Part shown: positions 40,852 to 53,839 of the stretch, piece after piece | How positions within the stretch are numbered: position 1 is the stretch's first letter | Layout of the letters: each line of letters starts with the position of its first letter | NCBI GenBank assembly: GCA_000499405.2 | Contig: HG738138.1 | Span: 1,860,001-1,924,000, forward strand | DNA length: 64,000 nucleotides | Direction: 5' to 3' | DNA from: Onchocerca volvulus | Taxonomy: Eukaryota > Nematoda > Chromadorea > Rhabditida > Onchocercidae | The notes under the pieces: generated by a model | What the model was told of the DNA's origin: nothing | What the model saw: the letters and a program-made list of their open reading frames with translations, nothing else | Databases searched by the model: none | Made by a program: the position numbers and the translations under genes

Positions 40852-40885
<34 letters not shown>

Positions 40886-42568
40886 GAAAATATAAGATAA
40901 ACAAAAAGGAAGAAAGGAAAAAAAAAAAAGAATAAACATACTACGAAAAGTATTATCCAAACTTAAATGTTTAATATTTTAAAACATAAAATTTTAGAAG
41001 AAAATTAAAGCTTAATGAAAAAAAAAAAAAAAAAAAAAAAGAAATCTCAACTTTTGCTCTTTCCCATTAAAAATATTTGCTTATTGATGTTAATCATTTT
41101 AAAAATTATCTAAACATTCTTTACTTTTTGCAGATAACGATGTGAAAAGTGAAATATTCTTGGATAAATTCTTTTTATATGAGTCATGCTTTTTTTTTTT
41201 TTTTTTTTGCAATGTATAATACTTTTTTTTCGCTTTTCCAAAAATTTCTTTTTTCAAATTTATTTGCAAATACAAGTTTTTTTTTGTTTGTTTCATAAAT
41301 TAGATCTATGTAATCTTTGCATTTGCAAATGAATTTTCAATTATTCAAAAAGATTTCGAATATTACCTTTCCCATTTCATCTAATTATTTCTCGAAAATA
41401 GTATCGCTTGAGAAATTGTTAACTTCAATCATCTTCATTCACTATTATTTATCTTTGTTTCAATTGATTTATTTCGCCAATTGAATTAAGTTTCTTCAGA
41501 AGTAACAATTTTTGAATTTTTTTTGTTTAAAAAATTGAATAATGATAATTTATGAAGAACGAAGATGGATAAGGAAAGGAGAAGGGAAAAAATGGGAGAA
41601 AAAAAAAAGGACAAAATTATAAAATTAAAATTAAAAGAAAAAGAAAAAAGGTGGAGGAAGAAGAGGGATGGAGAAAAAAAAAAAGGTAAGGTACTAATTG
41701 ATAATTGAAAATTAGTGGAAAAAAATGTGAATTTCTGGAATTTTATTTAAAAAATGTTCAATAGTGTCCTTTTTCTTCTATCCTGTCACATCATTTGGCC
41801 ACTTTTCTATTCTTCACATAATTAGCAAAGCCAAATTTTTTGAGTTAATCCTTTTCTTTCTTTTTTTTTTCTCATATTGAACAAGTGAAGTGCTAACATC
41901 GTCATGTTAAATTTATTGCCTTTACAGTGAATAGATAGTTTAAGGCCAAGTAAAGGATGGGAAAAAAGTGAGAGAAATGGATCGAAAGGGGCGGAAAAAA
42001 GAAGAAGAAGCCTAGTAAGCCTAGTGTGGACAATGGATGCAATAAAGAGAGAATTTCATTGCGAAGGCTCATTTCATTTGCCTTTGAGCAACAAAAAAAA
42101 AAAAAAAAAAAATTTATCCAACGATCTTCATTTGATGAATAAACACTTTCCGGGCAATATTTGGTAAGAAGAAAATAAACTATTAAAAAAACCGAATAAA
42201 AAGAAAAAACAAAGAAAAAAAAAAAAAGCCCGGATAAATCAAATTGACATTTAAAGTCATTCCAGTTTTTTTTTTTTTTTTTCTTTAAATCTTTCGAGAA
42301 AAATGCTTGTTTCATAAAAAAAATCTCGAAAACGTTAAGAAACTTTCACAAAATTTCGAAATCTTCAAAAAGCAAAAAAAAAAAAAGAGAAAAAATGACA
42401 ATAATTTTCAAAATGTTTACTATTTTCCTTTTCTACTTTTTTTTTTTTTTTTGCAATAAAATTGAATTTCATAGAAAAAATGCAGGAAAAAAAAGAAGGT
42501 TAAAAAATGAAAGAAATTAAGTTAATAAATAGCTGTTGTAAAAAAAAATGTAATTCATTATCTGTTTT

Positions 42569-42601
<33 letters not shown>

Positions 42602-44278
42602 TTAAAATGGAATTGTGCCAAAACTTAAGGTCCTTCCTTTTTTTTTTTTTTTGATATATCTCAATTTTTGCAAGTATTTATTTTTCAATCAAAAATACTT
42701 CAGAAAAAAAAAATATTCTTTATCTAAATGACACTTTTTGAGAATAATAGGAAGAATAAAATGTTGAGAGTTATAGGAAATTCGTATTTATATTAATCAA
42801 GTTATGAGCATTTTTCTTTTTTTCCTTATTATTCAATACAAAATTTTTTACGACAAAAGATAGATTAAATTTTGATATATAAATAAAATAGATTAAAATT
42901 TAAAGTATAAGATTTCAAATAGATTAAAATTCAAAGCATAAAATTTAATTTACATAACAATTCCTTTTTCTTTTTTTTTTTTTTTATCATAAATTGATTT
43001 ATTTTAAAAAAGTGTAATTTATAATATTATTAAAATATATTAATTCCATATGTTATCATCTATTTTATTAATTAATTAATTACACTAATGATATTTTGAT
43101 TGAAACAAACTAACATTTGCATAATTATACTAAACTATACTATCGGTACTATGGGTGATGATTGTATACGACATTTGTATTATTCATACCGTTCATTTTT
43201 CATTCTATTCATTCATCTCCTGATTTTAGGCGATACGAGAAGAAAAATATTCCAATTAGAATACCTCGTCTTACCATAGTGTTGATGATGAAAAGAAGTG
43301 ACAAAATTTGTAGTTGAAATGGAATAAATAATAATTGGTAAGGGATGATGATTTACGATACATTTTATAAAACTTTTAAAATTGCAAAAACTTTTTGGCG
43401 GGAAACCAATTTGAAAAATAACCAAATGGATTGATAGATAAACTATCAATGTTTTTTTTCCTTTCTTTCTTCAACATTTCCATCATGCTATTTAAATTAT
43501 CCATTTTTATGTCATCAAATACATATTTCAATAATAATAATAGAATATAATTTGGCGTATCATTCTTTTCGCATTTTTATTTATGCAAAAAAAAAAAAAA
43601 AAAAGAAAGAAAAGTTGATGTTGAAATAGTTGACAATTAAATCGTTTACTTGCCATTAATGTCATTGCAATCAGACTAAATGATTAAGTTTGTTTTTTTT
43701 CTTTTTTTTTTTTTTGAATGATAAGGAAATAGAAAATGTGACAAGAATTGATCGAGAAAAAAAGAGTACGAAATGATTGTAGTTATTTGAAATTAAACTA
43801 GAAATAAAAATTAAGCTAAATGCCGGTAATGAAGTATAATTTTTTGTCAAAATAATAGATTATTATTAGATCCCATAGGCCTAATAACCGATAAAGCATC
43901 GGATAAATAAAACGAATATGCTAATAAGCCGAAAATGAATTAAAATTAAACGAATCAATTAATGAAATTTTTTTTTTTTTAAACAATTTTTATCAAAATA
44001 TCTTGAACAAAAAAAAAAAAAAAAAAAAAAAAATGGGACATAATTGAAAACTTAACTGAAAAATGGAATTGTAATTGGTATAAATTAAAAATTAAAAGTA
44101 AATGTGGATGAAATATGTAATACAATATACCTGTAACACTTAGTGGAACATTAGGTTGCAATTGTACATTAAGTTGTTGTGATGATTCATTTTCGTCTTG
44201 TTTTTGATTGTTATCCGTTGAATGCGAAACTGATGAAACCCGGAAACGGTTCAACATGCCACCGGATCCGGATAACAT
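24001..44278 (-). CDS. kcc: K+-Cl- cotransporter, SLC12/KCC type
   Basis: Electroneutral K-Cl symporter of the plasma membrane. Minus-strand exons: 44278-44131, 35618-35554, 35222-35106, 34627-34484, 34241-34056, 33314-33204, 33013-32910, 32280-32076, 31563-31480, 31294-31180, 30967-30869, 29747-29620, 29307-29084, 28777-28576, 28215-28102, 27515-27348, 27082-26987, 26834-26652, 26425-26210, 25771-25589, 25358-25248, 24948-24678, 24092-24001. They sum to 3366 nt, 1121 aa. Hallmarks: [20 protein letters not shown] (TM1), [15 protein letters not shown], a long extracellular loop with NCT and NNS glycosylation sites placed as in KCCs, [35 protein letters not shown] helix, [40 protein letters not shown], and the KCC end [25 protein letters not shown] keeps the C-terminal threonine (about residue 1058) that WNK-SPAK/OSR1 signalling phosphorylates in mammalian KCCs. 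Which nematode paralogue (kcc-1, -2 or -3) is undecided. Confidence 0.95.
29554..29585. repeat. (GA)n microsatellite
   Basis: An uninterrupted GA dinucleotide run of about 32 nt inside the KCC intron between the exons at 29747-29620 and 29307-29084. It lies just downstream of the 29620 donor in transcription order. Confidence 0.95.
30499..30777. repeat. 142-bp tandem duplication in a KCC intron
   Basis: Two near-identical copies, 30499-30640 and 30641-30777, each starting GCAATGATA and ending TCAGGATAT. They differ by a few substitutions and small ATT-unit length changes. The bodies are ATT/ATC-rich. Confidence 0.9.
33474..33555. repeat. Long interrupted poly(A) tract
   Basis: About 82 nt of A broken only by a few C residues, in the KCC intron between the exons at 34241-34056 and 33314-33204. 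It is the longest of dozens of A or T runs in this gene. Confidence 0.95.
35619..44130 (-). other. 8.5-kb first intron of KCC
   Basis: Between exon 1 (N-terminus [18 protein letters not shown]) and exon 2 ([20 protein letters not shown]). It is very AT-rich with many poly(A)/poly(T) tracts. I searched both strands for exon-like frames or an alternative first exon and found none I can support. Frames at 41902-42315 and 43213-43449 are low-complexity or lack splice logic. Slightly less AT-rich patches (37210-37450, 43140-43460) could be regulatory. Confidence 0.7.
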
Positions 44279-44377
44279 CTTTCCGGACTATTAACTGAGA
44301 TTATAGCATACAAGCTGAAAATGAAATGCATAATTGTTGCCGTACAATCTTGCAAGCGACGAAAATTATGTATGTTA

Positions 44378-44386
44378 GCAAGCAAC

Positions 44387-44419
<33 letters not shown>

Positions 44420-44667
44420 TGCAAGTGAAGTGCAGCTACAAGAAACCAACAACTAAGTGAGCGAGTAAATTGAGTATAAACGAGCGAGCCAAGCTGAATG
44501 GCCAGCCAAGCAAGCCGCAAATCAGCCAGTTGATGATGTTGGACGGTTGTTGCAGCCAACCAACCCTAACCGAAATGAAACATGTGAGAGAACGTGAAAT
44601 GGATTGGTGGAGGTGGGGCCATTGGATGATGATCGGTTCCAATCGACCGACCGATCGACCGACCGAC
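44378..44667. repeat. AAGC and CGAC short tandem repeats at the KCC 5' end
   Basis: An (AAGC)n run at 44378-44419 and an imperfect (CGAC/CGAT)n run at 44643-44667. Both lie in a locally GC-richer block just upstream of the KCC start codon, so they are likely in the promoter or 5' UTR. Confidence 0.8.
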
Positions 44668-47600
44668 TCTTCCCAAAAAATCCAATTTACCTTTGTATCC
44701 ATTCTCAAGAAATTTAAATTTAATCATTTTGTCGAAAATTTAGTTAATTGATCTTTGGCCTGCCTGTTTATTTATTTAGAAAAAGTCTAACAGACATCAG
44801 TCGGTCGAGTTGAACAATTAATTGTAAATGCCAAAAGATTTGGTTTGTTCTTTTGCCCGCGCTCATTCATATTGCGAACATTATGAATAATTTGTTGATT
44901 ACTGATAATTTATTAATAGCAAAATAGCATATCAGAAATTATCATTCCTTTCTGTAAGGATCATTTTTTATTTTATCATTACTGTGCTATCGTTTTTTTT
45001 TTTCATTATTTCAAATACAGTATCAAATTTTAATTAAAATTAATCGAAATTTTAGAACAAAAAAACAAGAGATTTTTGCTAATTTATTTCAAAATTTCTT
45101 AAACCGAAATGTACATTTTACAGCAATTTAATTCTTTCTTTTTTTCTTCACTTAAATAAATAAATGAATTAGAAAATTGGAGAAAACGAGAAAAAAAGAT
45201 GTAACTTTTTTTTTTTTTTTACAATTTGTTTAGCTTATTTCCATTGTAATCATTTTATGATTATTCGATTGATACATATTTGAAACCAAACTGCTATATA
45301 AAAAAAAAAAAAAAAAGAAAAAAAAAACAATTTAATTTAAGTTTATCATATTTTTAGCCTAAAAATATGCGCCATAGGATTTTGGCTTAATCTGTTTATC
45401 CATTTTGCAATCCTTTCTTTTAAAACTTTTTCTCCTCTTTCCTATTATAATCTCTTTTTTTTTCTATCTCTCTCCCTTTTATTTCATCTTCCTCATTTCC
45501 TGTTCTATTTTAAACTTTCAATATGTTTCCTTCATCATTTTATTTAAATTTGATTTCGAGTTAAATTTAAATTATCAAAATAGAGATGCTAATTTTAGCA
45601 GCAAATAATGATGCTTTAACGACGACAAATGATAAAAGTAAAAGCAAGCCTAGAAAGACGACAACAATTGCTTGCATATATTTTGAGACATTACACTGCT
45701 AAAGTTGAGCACGATTTCTTTCATCCACGATTTGTTGAATTGAAGTTGAAAAATTTCATTTTTCAACTGCAAAGAAACTTGGCTCAAAAATACCAGAAAA
45801 CATGTGTTGAGTGCATATTGATGCTTTTCGTTTTTATTTCCCTGCCAAAATCAAAATTTGCGTCAATTTCGAAGTTTTCTTGTTCATCAATCAAAATTAA
45901 AACAAAAAAAAAAAAAAAAAAAGAAAAAAAGCAAAAGAGAATTTATATGATGTTAAATGCATGGTTATTGCATCATTTTATTATTTTCTCACCATAAATA
46001 ATAAATGATATCTGATCATATATATATATATATATAAAAAGAAAGAAAAAAAAAAAGGAAAATGATGTAACGGAAAAGTGTGTTGTTATTAATATATTAG
46101 AAAATTATTAAAATTTCATTCAAATTTTATTGAATTATTCATAAAATGCAAGTGAAAAGAAGTAGAGAAAAAAAAAATGTATGCCAAATAAGCATTAAAA
46201 AAACTAATAATAAATTATTAATTTATGAAGAAATTGCAAATAAATTAAATAATAATTCAAATGAATGTCATAAGATTTATATATATATATGTATAGAAAT
46301 TGCATTTATTTACACTTATTAAAGTATAGAAATTTTGTCTAGAATTGATTAGGCAAAAAAAAAAAAAAAAACTTCATATGCCTTAAAAGTGTCTTATTTT
46401 TACACTTCATTACAACTTTATGACAACTACAGATATCTTTCAAGACATTCAGTATTTTTCCCTTTTATGCATTTGCAATTGCAATTGAATATTTTACACT
46501 TATAAAAGTTAAATAAGAAAAAAAAAATGAAAATTACATTTCTCAATATTTAGAAAATCTCCTATAAACAAGCGGAAAATGATAATATTAATGTCACATA
46601 AGGACATAATTTAAGATATGATAAAAAACTCAATGCTTATCATTAGACAAAAAGTGCGTAGAAATTAATTGATATTCGTAATTAATTATGTGGTTTAATT
46701 TCAATATACAAGATCTATTTACTATCGTAATGACAGCTATTCGATTAGTACTGAAGAAAAAGATTAAAAATATGATCAAAATTTATAAATCAATAAATCA
46801 CTAAGCGTAAATAAATGACAAATTTCTAAAGCAAAATGAAAGTTAAACAATATGAAAATGTCAAATATGCATCCTTATTATCTTTACTAACATCAAATTA
46901 GCAATGAATTGATAATTTGATAGTCTTAATTTAATGTGCGAAGCAGTGATTAGATTAATAAATGAGAGAAAAAAAAAATAGAGGAAGGAGCAGTTTTAAA
47001 TAGAAAAGAAAGAAATTTTTTTTCCTTTCTCTGAAAAATTTAAAGATTTTTTTCCCACAAAAAAAAAAAAAAAAAATAAAAATATTTATATTCGCTCACA
47101 GAAATGTAACTGATTAAATTCATTTCAAAAAATGTCACTTAAACATTTTTTTTTTTTTATAAGTGATGGTTGTGATAAGCAAAAGCGAAATCTTAAACAA
47201 GAATTCGTAACATATGAATCATTTTTTTAATTATTTAAATGACTTATTTTTTTATTTTTGTTTTTCCAGAAAAATTTTTAATTTTTCTGAGAACAAAATT
47301 CTAGAGCGATTTTCCATTAAAATTTTTAAGTATTATTAGATTAAAATTGTTATTGGACTTTTTTTTTTAAAGAAAAAAAAAAAAAAAAACTCCGAATAAT
47401 GGTGCTTTCAAATTTTTAAAAATTTATTTCGTAAATTAAAAGGCTTTTTTTTTCACTTATTTTTATGTTCAGATGGAATGAAATTTTCTTAATAGCATTT
47501 TCTTATTGGCTTCATTTTGCCTTCGAAAATTGTTCATAAATGAAAAAATCCTGAAATTACTTTCAAGTTTGCACTCTTTTTGCACAGTTATTTTTTGTTA

Positions 47601-50600
47601 TTATTGGCAAAAATTTTAATATCGTTAATTTATGGGATAAAATTTTTTTTTTTCCGATAAAAAATATCATTTAATTATTTGATTTATTTGAATTTTGTCT
47701 AAAAATTTAATTGAAACTAAAATTAGGATAATATGTTCAGAGATAATACATGATTGAATATAATTTTAACAATTAAAAAAAATTTAGCATATACAAATAA
47801 CATCATTTATATGATTTATCAATTCTTCTTTCTTTTTTTTTTTTTTGATTAAATTTTTAATTTCGTGTTTATTTGAGGAAACAGCCAGCACAAGAAGAAG
47901 AAGAAGAAGGAGATGAAGAAGGATGTCCTATTGATTGTAATCAAACTAAAATATTGGCTAAAAAAGATGCCATGATTGTAAACAACATAACCAATAAATG
48001 CCCATAATGAAATAGAGATAAGAGGGTGCTGTTCTCTTGTCACACAAAACTAAGCAATTTGGAATTTGATTGGTGAAATTGAATTTTCTATTAAAAAAAA
48101 AAAAGAAAAAAGAAAGAAAGAAAAAGAAAAAGAAAAAAATTAATTGATGTACAAATATTGACAGGAAGAAATTGATGGATGATAAGCAGGCACTCAATTT
48201 AGATATAATAGAATTTTGATACAAATTCAATTACTAGCATTTAAACGATAATGACATTTCAAACAATTTCTAAAACATCTTATCCTAAACATGATAATTA
48301 TAATACCGAAAAATATGAAATGATCAGAAATATCCCGCATAATTTAGTGATACGATGATATCCGTTTCTATTGACTAATTAAACGAAATTAAATTAGAAT
48401 CAATTAGTTTAAATTTTAAATTTTACAAGAAATCAAGAAAAATAAACAAGATTATATATGACTTGGAAAGTCGGAAATATGAATTTATATTAGAGACAAA
48501 AAAAAAAAAAATACATATTTTTTTTCTGCTAATTTTTCTGGACAGAATGTTAATAAATTTTACTTATCAATGTTCAAAATTGTGGAATGTTATTTAAAAT
48601 ATATGCCAAAAAAACAAATTTTTTTCTTAAGATACTGTAGAAAAATTATATGTATAAAATTTCATTCTAAAGATTTAAATAATATTATTTACGAAATTAA
48701 TTCATTACATCTAAAATTGTTTTCGTTATAACTTTTCTTACTCAATGAAATAAATCGATTGGAAATTTATTCTTTTAAATAGGTTGTAGTAAACATTAAT
48801 TGTTAATGAGAAATTTCACACATTTGAATTAAATAATTTATTCTTCTCTTTCCCTTAATCACAATTAAAAAAAAAAAAAAAAAAAAGTATTGTTAAAGAA
48901 ATTTTTTCAAAATTTTCGATTAAGTTTAATACAAATGATGTTTTTTTTTTTTTTTTTCAGTATGATTTAATGTGAAATCATTGACATGTCAGTTGTCTAA
49001 TATTTCATTCATATTTTGCTGATCGTTGAAAACAATGTGAAATTCAGTCATTGTTTTTTTGATGAATACATCGAACATATGCTGAACAGCAACATATGTC
49101 ATGTCACAAAATTTGTTATAATTTAAACTTTTTCAAACAATCATGAAATTTGTTCTATTTCTGATTAAATCTTGAAATAGATTTTGAGCTAAATTGAATA
49201 TTCCATCAAACTTTGTATTAATTATGAGAAATCATTTCCAATTATCACCTCTTTTTTTTTTTTTATCTAAATTATTAGCTACAAGCTTAAATGTCTTGCA
49301 AACATAGCAAGACATATTTTTGCTTTGCTTTATCTTCAAATTTTTTAATATTTTGGCGAAAAAATCTAAAAAACTTTTTTTATAAGAGATTTTTTCAAAA
49401 AATTTTGAAAAAATCCTTTATAAGGAATAGTTTTTGGATTTTAATGTGAAACGATAAATTGTTTAAATGAAACTTTAATGTGATATTTTAATTTCTTTTG
49501 CATTCCGATTGATCACATTCAATTTGCTCAATTATTAGCAAATTTTTGGATAGAAATGGTTTGTGAAAAATTTTTTATCATCAATTTTTCGACAAAATAT
49601 TTAATACGTACAAAATTGTTTGTGTAATATTTGTGATTTTAATCAACTATGATCATTTATGATTACTTATCATTTGAGCATATATCATTACTCATCTGCT
49701 TTTTTTTTTTAATATGTATTATTAGCATTTTTCATATGTATATACAACAGGAATGCATTTTTTGCCAAATTAAAGCATAATCTGACGTTTCATTATCACT
49801 GCTATCTGGCACTTGATGACATTTTTAAGTTTTAATTTTGATAAAGCTAAAATTAAAATCTTTTTTTTCATCAACAGATTTCACAATAGTATTTTAGATT
49901 TATTAATTTGGAAAAATTATTGATCAAAAAAAGAGATCAATTGTATTTTAAACTTATAACTTGACTGACGAAATTTTCCACATAATATCACACTGATATA
50001 GCATTCTTATCATTATGTGTTTGTTTATAGCTTGTCAAATATTGATGATCACATGAAAGATGAATCATTTATCAGAGTTTGTTTTGCATTGGTTAGTTTT
50101 TTCTTGGTATTTTTGCTTTCATACATGATAAATATCAAGGTTTTCAGAAAAATGTAGCATTCTGGAATAAACTGAAAGCAATAAATTTCTATCAAGCCTT
50201 TCGATTTTCCCACCTAAACTTTCATTATCTATTCATATCGATTAATCGATTTTACAAATGATTCGTTACAATCAATGGTTGTTTGAAAAATTCAATAAAC
50301 CTACAATGATTCTAAATGATTACGAAAATCGGAAATTAGCAATTAAAAAAAAGAAAAAAAAAATGCATGTTGCTCAGTTTTCTTTTTGTTTTCCACCAAA
50401 CTTTAAAATATTTGAATTAAATTTCATTATTAAGAAAAAAAGATAAATATAAGTTATGCAATGAAATATTCAATAAAAAAAAAAGTAAGTTATGCAATAA
50501 ACTATTCAAATTTTCAATCAAAATTTTTTTTTTCTTCTCTTTCTTATTAAAAAAGTTAATTAGTTATTTGGTAAACAAATTTCTCTCTTCAAAGGAATGG

Positions 50601-52011
50601 AATAACTATTATATAATGAAATTAACATAAATTATCCACATATCTTATAATCGAATATTTGATTATTCATTCTTTCAATTTATTTTGCAAATGGAAATTT
50701 GATTATTTTTTCTTCCGATTTATCTTAAAACAAAATTATAATAACTTTGTAAAGACAAATATCATTAAAATATATGAAATAAAATTGATTTAATTGTATG
50801 ATTCAATTTGAATATAATATATGCAAAATTTACTAACTGATAAGAAAAGATACCTCAAAATTTCGTTTTTATTTCAGTTTTATTTTTCGGGAAAAAAGAA
50901 AAACAATTATTTTAGTTAGATATTTATAATCGATTTACATCAAAATAAAACCTAACTATATAACATCCTCAATTTGCCAACATTTTCTCACAATAGATGT
51001 TTTCGTCGTCAAAATAACAGCAGCATAATACGACTCAATTACATTTACTTCAATTATACGAAGGATTATTTATATCATTGGAAAGATGAATTTTGAGTTA
51101 GGGAAAATTGAAAAGCTTTTCAAACTTTAATATGTATATTATTTCGAAAAAGAAAAAAAACAATTATCTATATGGAATGCAAAATTCACTGATTTAATAT
51201 GTTAATTAAGTTAAAATTGATAGGGATGATATGAAAATCACTGATGCAAAAAGATTAATTAGGAATAATTAAATGCTGCAAAGGTCTATGAATTGGAACA
51301 AATGATGCAAGAAATTAATGAGCAAAGAATTGAAATAATTTGAGTTTTTCATTTCGTTTTTTTTTTTTTTTTTTTTGCTATTTTAGCTTATAAACTGGTT
51401 AACTTATATATATATATATATATTCATGCATATATTGCTGAATAATAAAGATTATTTTAAAAATTTGAAGGAAAAAAATTCTTTTTTTTTTTTTTAGACA
51501 GTTAATGGAGCAGTAATTTCTTTGCATTGTTAAATTAAATTGGATAATTGATTCCAAGTAAGTTTAATAATAATTTTAGTTTCATTTTTTCTGCAATTTA
51601 TTCTACCTTCGATTAAACAAATATGCTGGCAAATCGTCATCTACTACTGACAAAATTTCAAATCAAATTTTTCCATACAATTCGTTTTTTTTTTTTTTTT
51701 TGCAATAATTTAAAAAAAAAAAAGTCACAACCTATTTCGATTAATAAATAAAATCATGAAAAATTATTTATCCATTTTTCAATATTGAGGGTTATTTAAA
51801 AGCTACCAATAAATATGCTTTGATAATCTGATAAAAAAAAAAAAAAGGTTTTATAATGAGAATTAAATTTAGAAGAAAAAATTATGAATTCAGTTAACTG
51901 CATTATTATATCTGAATTAATTCCGAAAGAATCATATGTATAAATTGCCGAAAACTAGTAATTGAAATGTTGAAATTCATTAATATAACATCAGCAAACT
52001 GTTGCAATGTT

Positions 52012-52064
52012 AGTAGTGATAACAACAGTGATAAAAGTGAAAACAATGATAAATTATCACTACT
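52012..52064. repeat. 11-bp perfect inverted repeat
   Basis: AGTAGTGATAA (52012-52022) and TTATCACTACT (52054-52064) flank a 31-nt spacer that itself repeats GTGATAA-like words. Function unknown. Confidence 0.8.
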
Positions 52065-53839
52065 GAATTATTCTACAATATTCATCAAATAAACAAAATT
52101 ATACCAATTTGAAGTAAACAAAGTAATATGAGATTCTTGATGACAAGATGTGAAGATTTAGCTATGATAACTTTGACACATAAATCAGGATTAGGATTTT
52201 ATTCAATTGTTTACAGCTTTCATGATATTTAACATTTAAAACTGACAACAATATTGAGAAGTGATGCTTGTGTAATGGAAGAAACAATAGACGCTTGTCA
52301 ATCTAAATTATAAACTTGGATTTTCAAATTACTAGTTTTAATATGAATCAATTTCAAGTTATTTGCTTCGAAAAATAGTTTAATAATAAATTTCCATCAC
52401 TAGAACAATTATTCATTATCATTTTCTTGAAAATTAACCAAGAATTGATAAAAATAGAATTAAATAAACTGATTGGCTGATCATTCGTTTGAGTTATTTA
52501 ATATAAGTTGGACAACTTGTTGTTACTATGAAGTAGAAAGAAATTGATTGAATATAATAACAGCAATACCGATTTGAATTCCATATATCTTGCTGGGAAA
52601 TATTTTAATTATATAAGAAATTGCTAATTTTTTTGTGGTTAAATGTTTATTTGTTGCACAAAATTCAATGTTCAAATTAAATATTTTCATCAATAATGGA
52701 ATATTATAGAAATTAATGAAACATAATAAGAAGAAAGAAAAAACATATACTTACAAAAAAAAGTGGTCATTTTTAATAATAATTGGTATTGACAAAATTT
52801 ATTCCAAAAAGAAAGAAAAACGTTTTTAATAAAACAATAAAACTTTTCGAGTTTTTCACATCTTTATTTTGCTAGATTTTTCATTGCAATATAATCTTCT
52901 ACTGGTTCATTTATTTTTTTTTTTATTTAATCTACCTAATTTGAAATTTTCTCATCCTTTTTTTCCAGAAGAAATTAATCAACAAAGTTGGGTTAATTAT
53001 CGGTTTATTTCAATAAATTGTCTTATTTTGATTCTTATTATGCAAATTATGATGAAACCAATCGTTAAATATGATTGCTTAAGATAGCATAAGTGAAATA
53101 AATTTAAAATGAAAAATAAATTTTGATTAAATTTTGATTCAACTTTTTAATACACATAGAAATAATTGAATTAAATTCAAAAATAAGTTATTAAATTAGA
53201 TTATATATTATTATAAGATCAGAAAGCAACTAAACATAAGATTATAAAGCAATTAAGAGATTTCAAAATTTTATAATTTATGATAATAATCAAAAAGTGA
53301 TAAGATTACAGTGATTAGATTTCTTGGACACATTTAATCATCATATATTTGATTCGTTTTAGCATTTTTTTTCAAACTGTTGCATAATTACAACTATATA
53401 ATAAATTAAACTTTCATTCATTCGAGTTATGATAAATAAAAAATGGTAGATTAATGATATATTTTAATAAAAAATGAATGATTTCGATTTCATCTAATTA
53501 GTTGTCATCATAGCAAAATTGAAATTTCATAGGAAAAACTGATCATTCTGCATATTTTGATATTTTAATTCAATTGTTAATTCATAAATCATTTAACGGA
53601 AATTTCCGCCTTTTGTCTTTCTAAATTATTTGAATTAATGAAAAATTGGTTGCAGTGTGTATGTGACAATTTAACAAAATTATTAACGTGCATATAAAAT
53701 ATCCAAATTCCTTTTTTTCTTGATTAGATAAAAAAAAATCAATTTGTATGAGATATTTTTTAGTTAATTATATCCAGTTGTACAGTAATATTTATGAATT
53801 TTCAATCATTGTTACTACACTTAATTTTAGATGAACAAT

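Larger units (their letters stand above)
44279..53839. other. Gene-poor, homopolymer-rich intergenic region
   Basis: 9.6 kb. The left 0.5 kb is GC-richer and is probably the KCC promoter. The remainder is very AT-rich with many A/T runs, TA repeats at 46018-46036 and 51406-51424, a GAA run near 47895-47915, and an 11-bp inverted repeat at 52012-52064. Frames at 45629-45997 and around 47880-48060 are the only ones of some complexity. Neither has a family match or splice partners. Confidence 0.6.

Noticed and set aside
41902..42315. 137-codon minus-strand frame in KCC intron 1
   Set aside because: Mostly phenylalanine and lysine runs from poly(T)/poly(A) tracts; no domain and no splice logic.
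44436..44751. Frames on both strands in the GC-richer block upstream of KCC
   Set aside because: Driven by AAGC and CGAC tandem repeats. No consistent reading into KCC exon 2 (phase mismatch).
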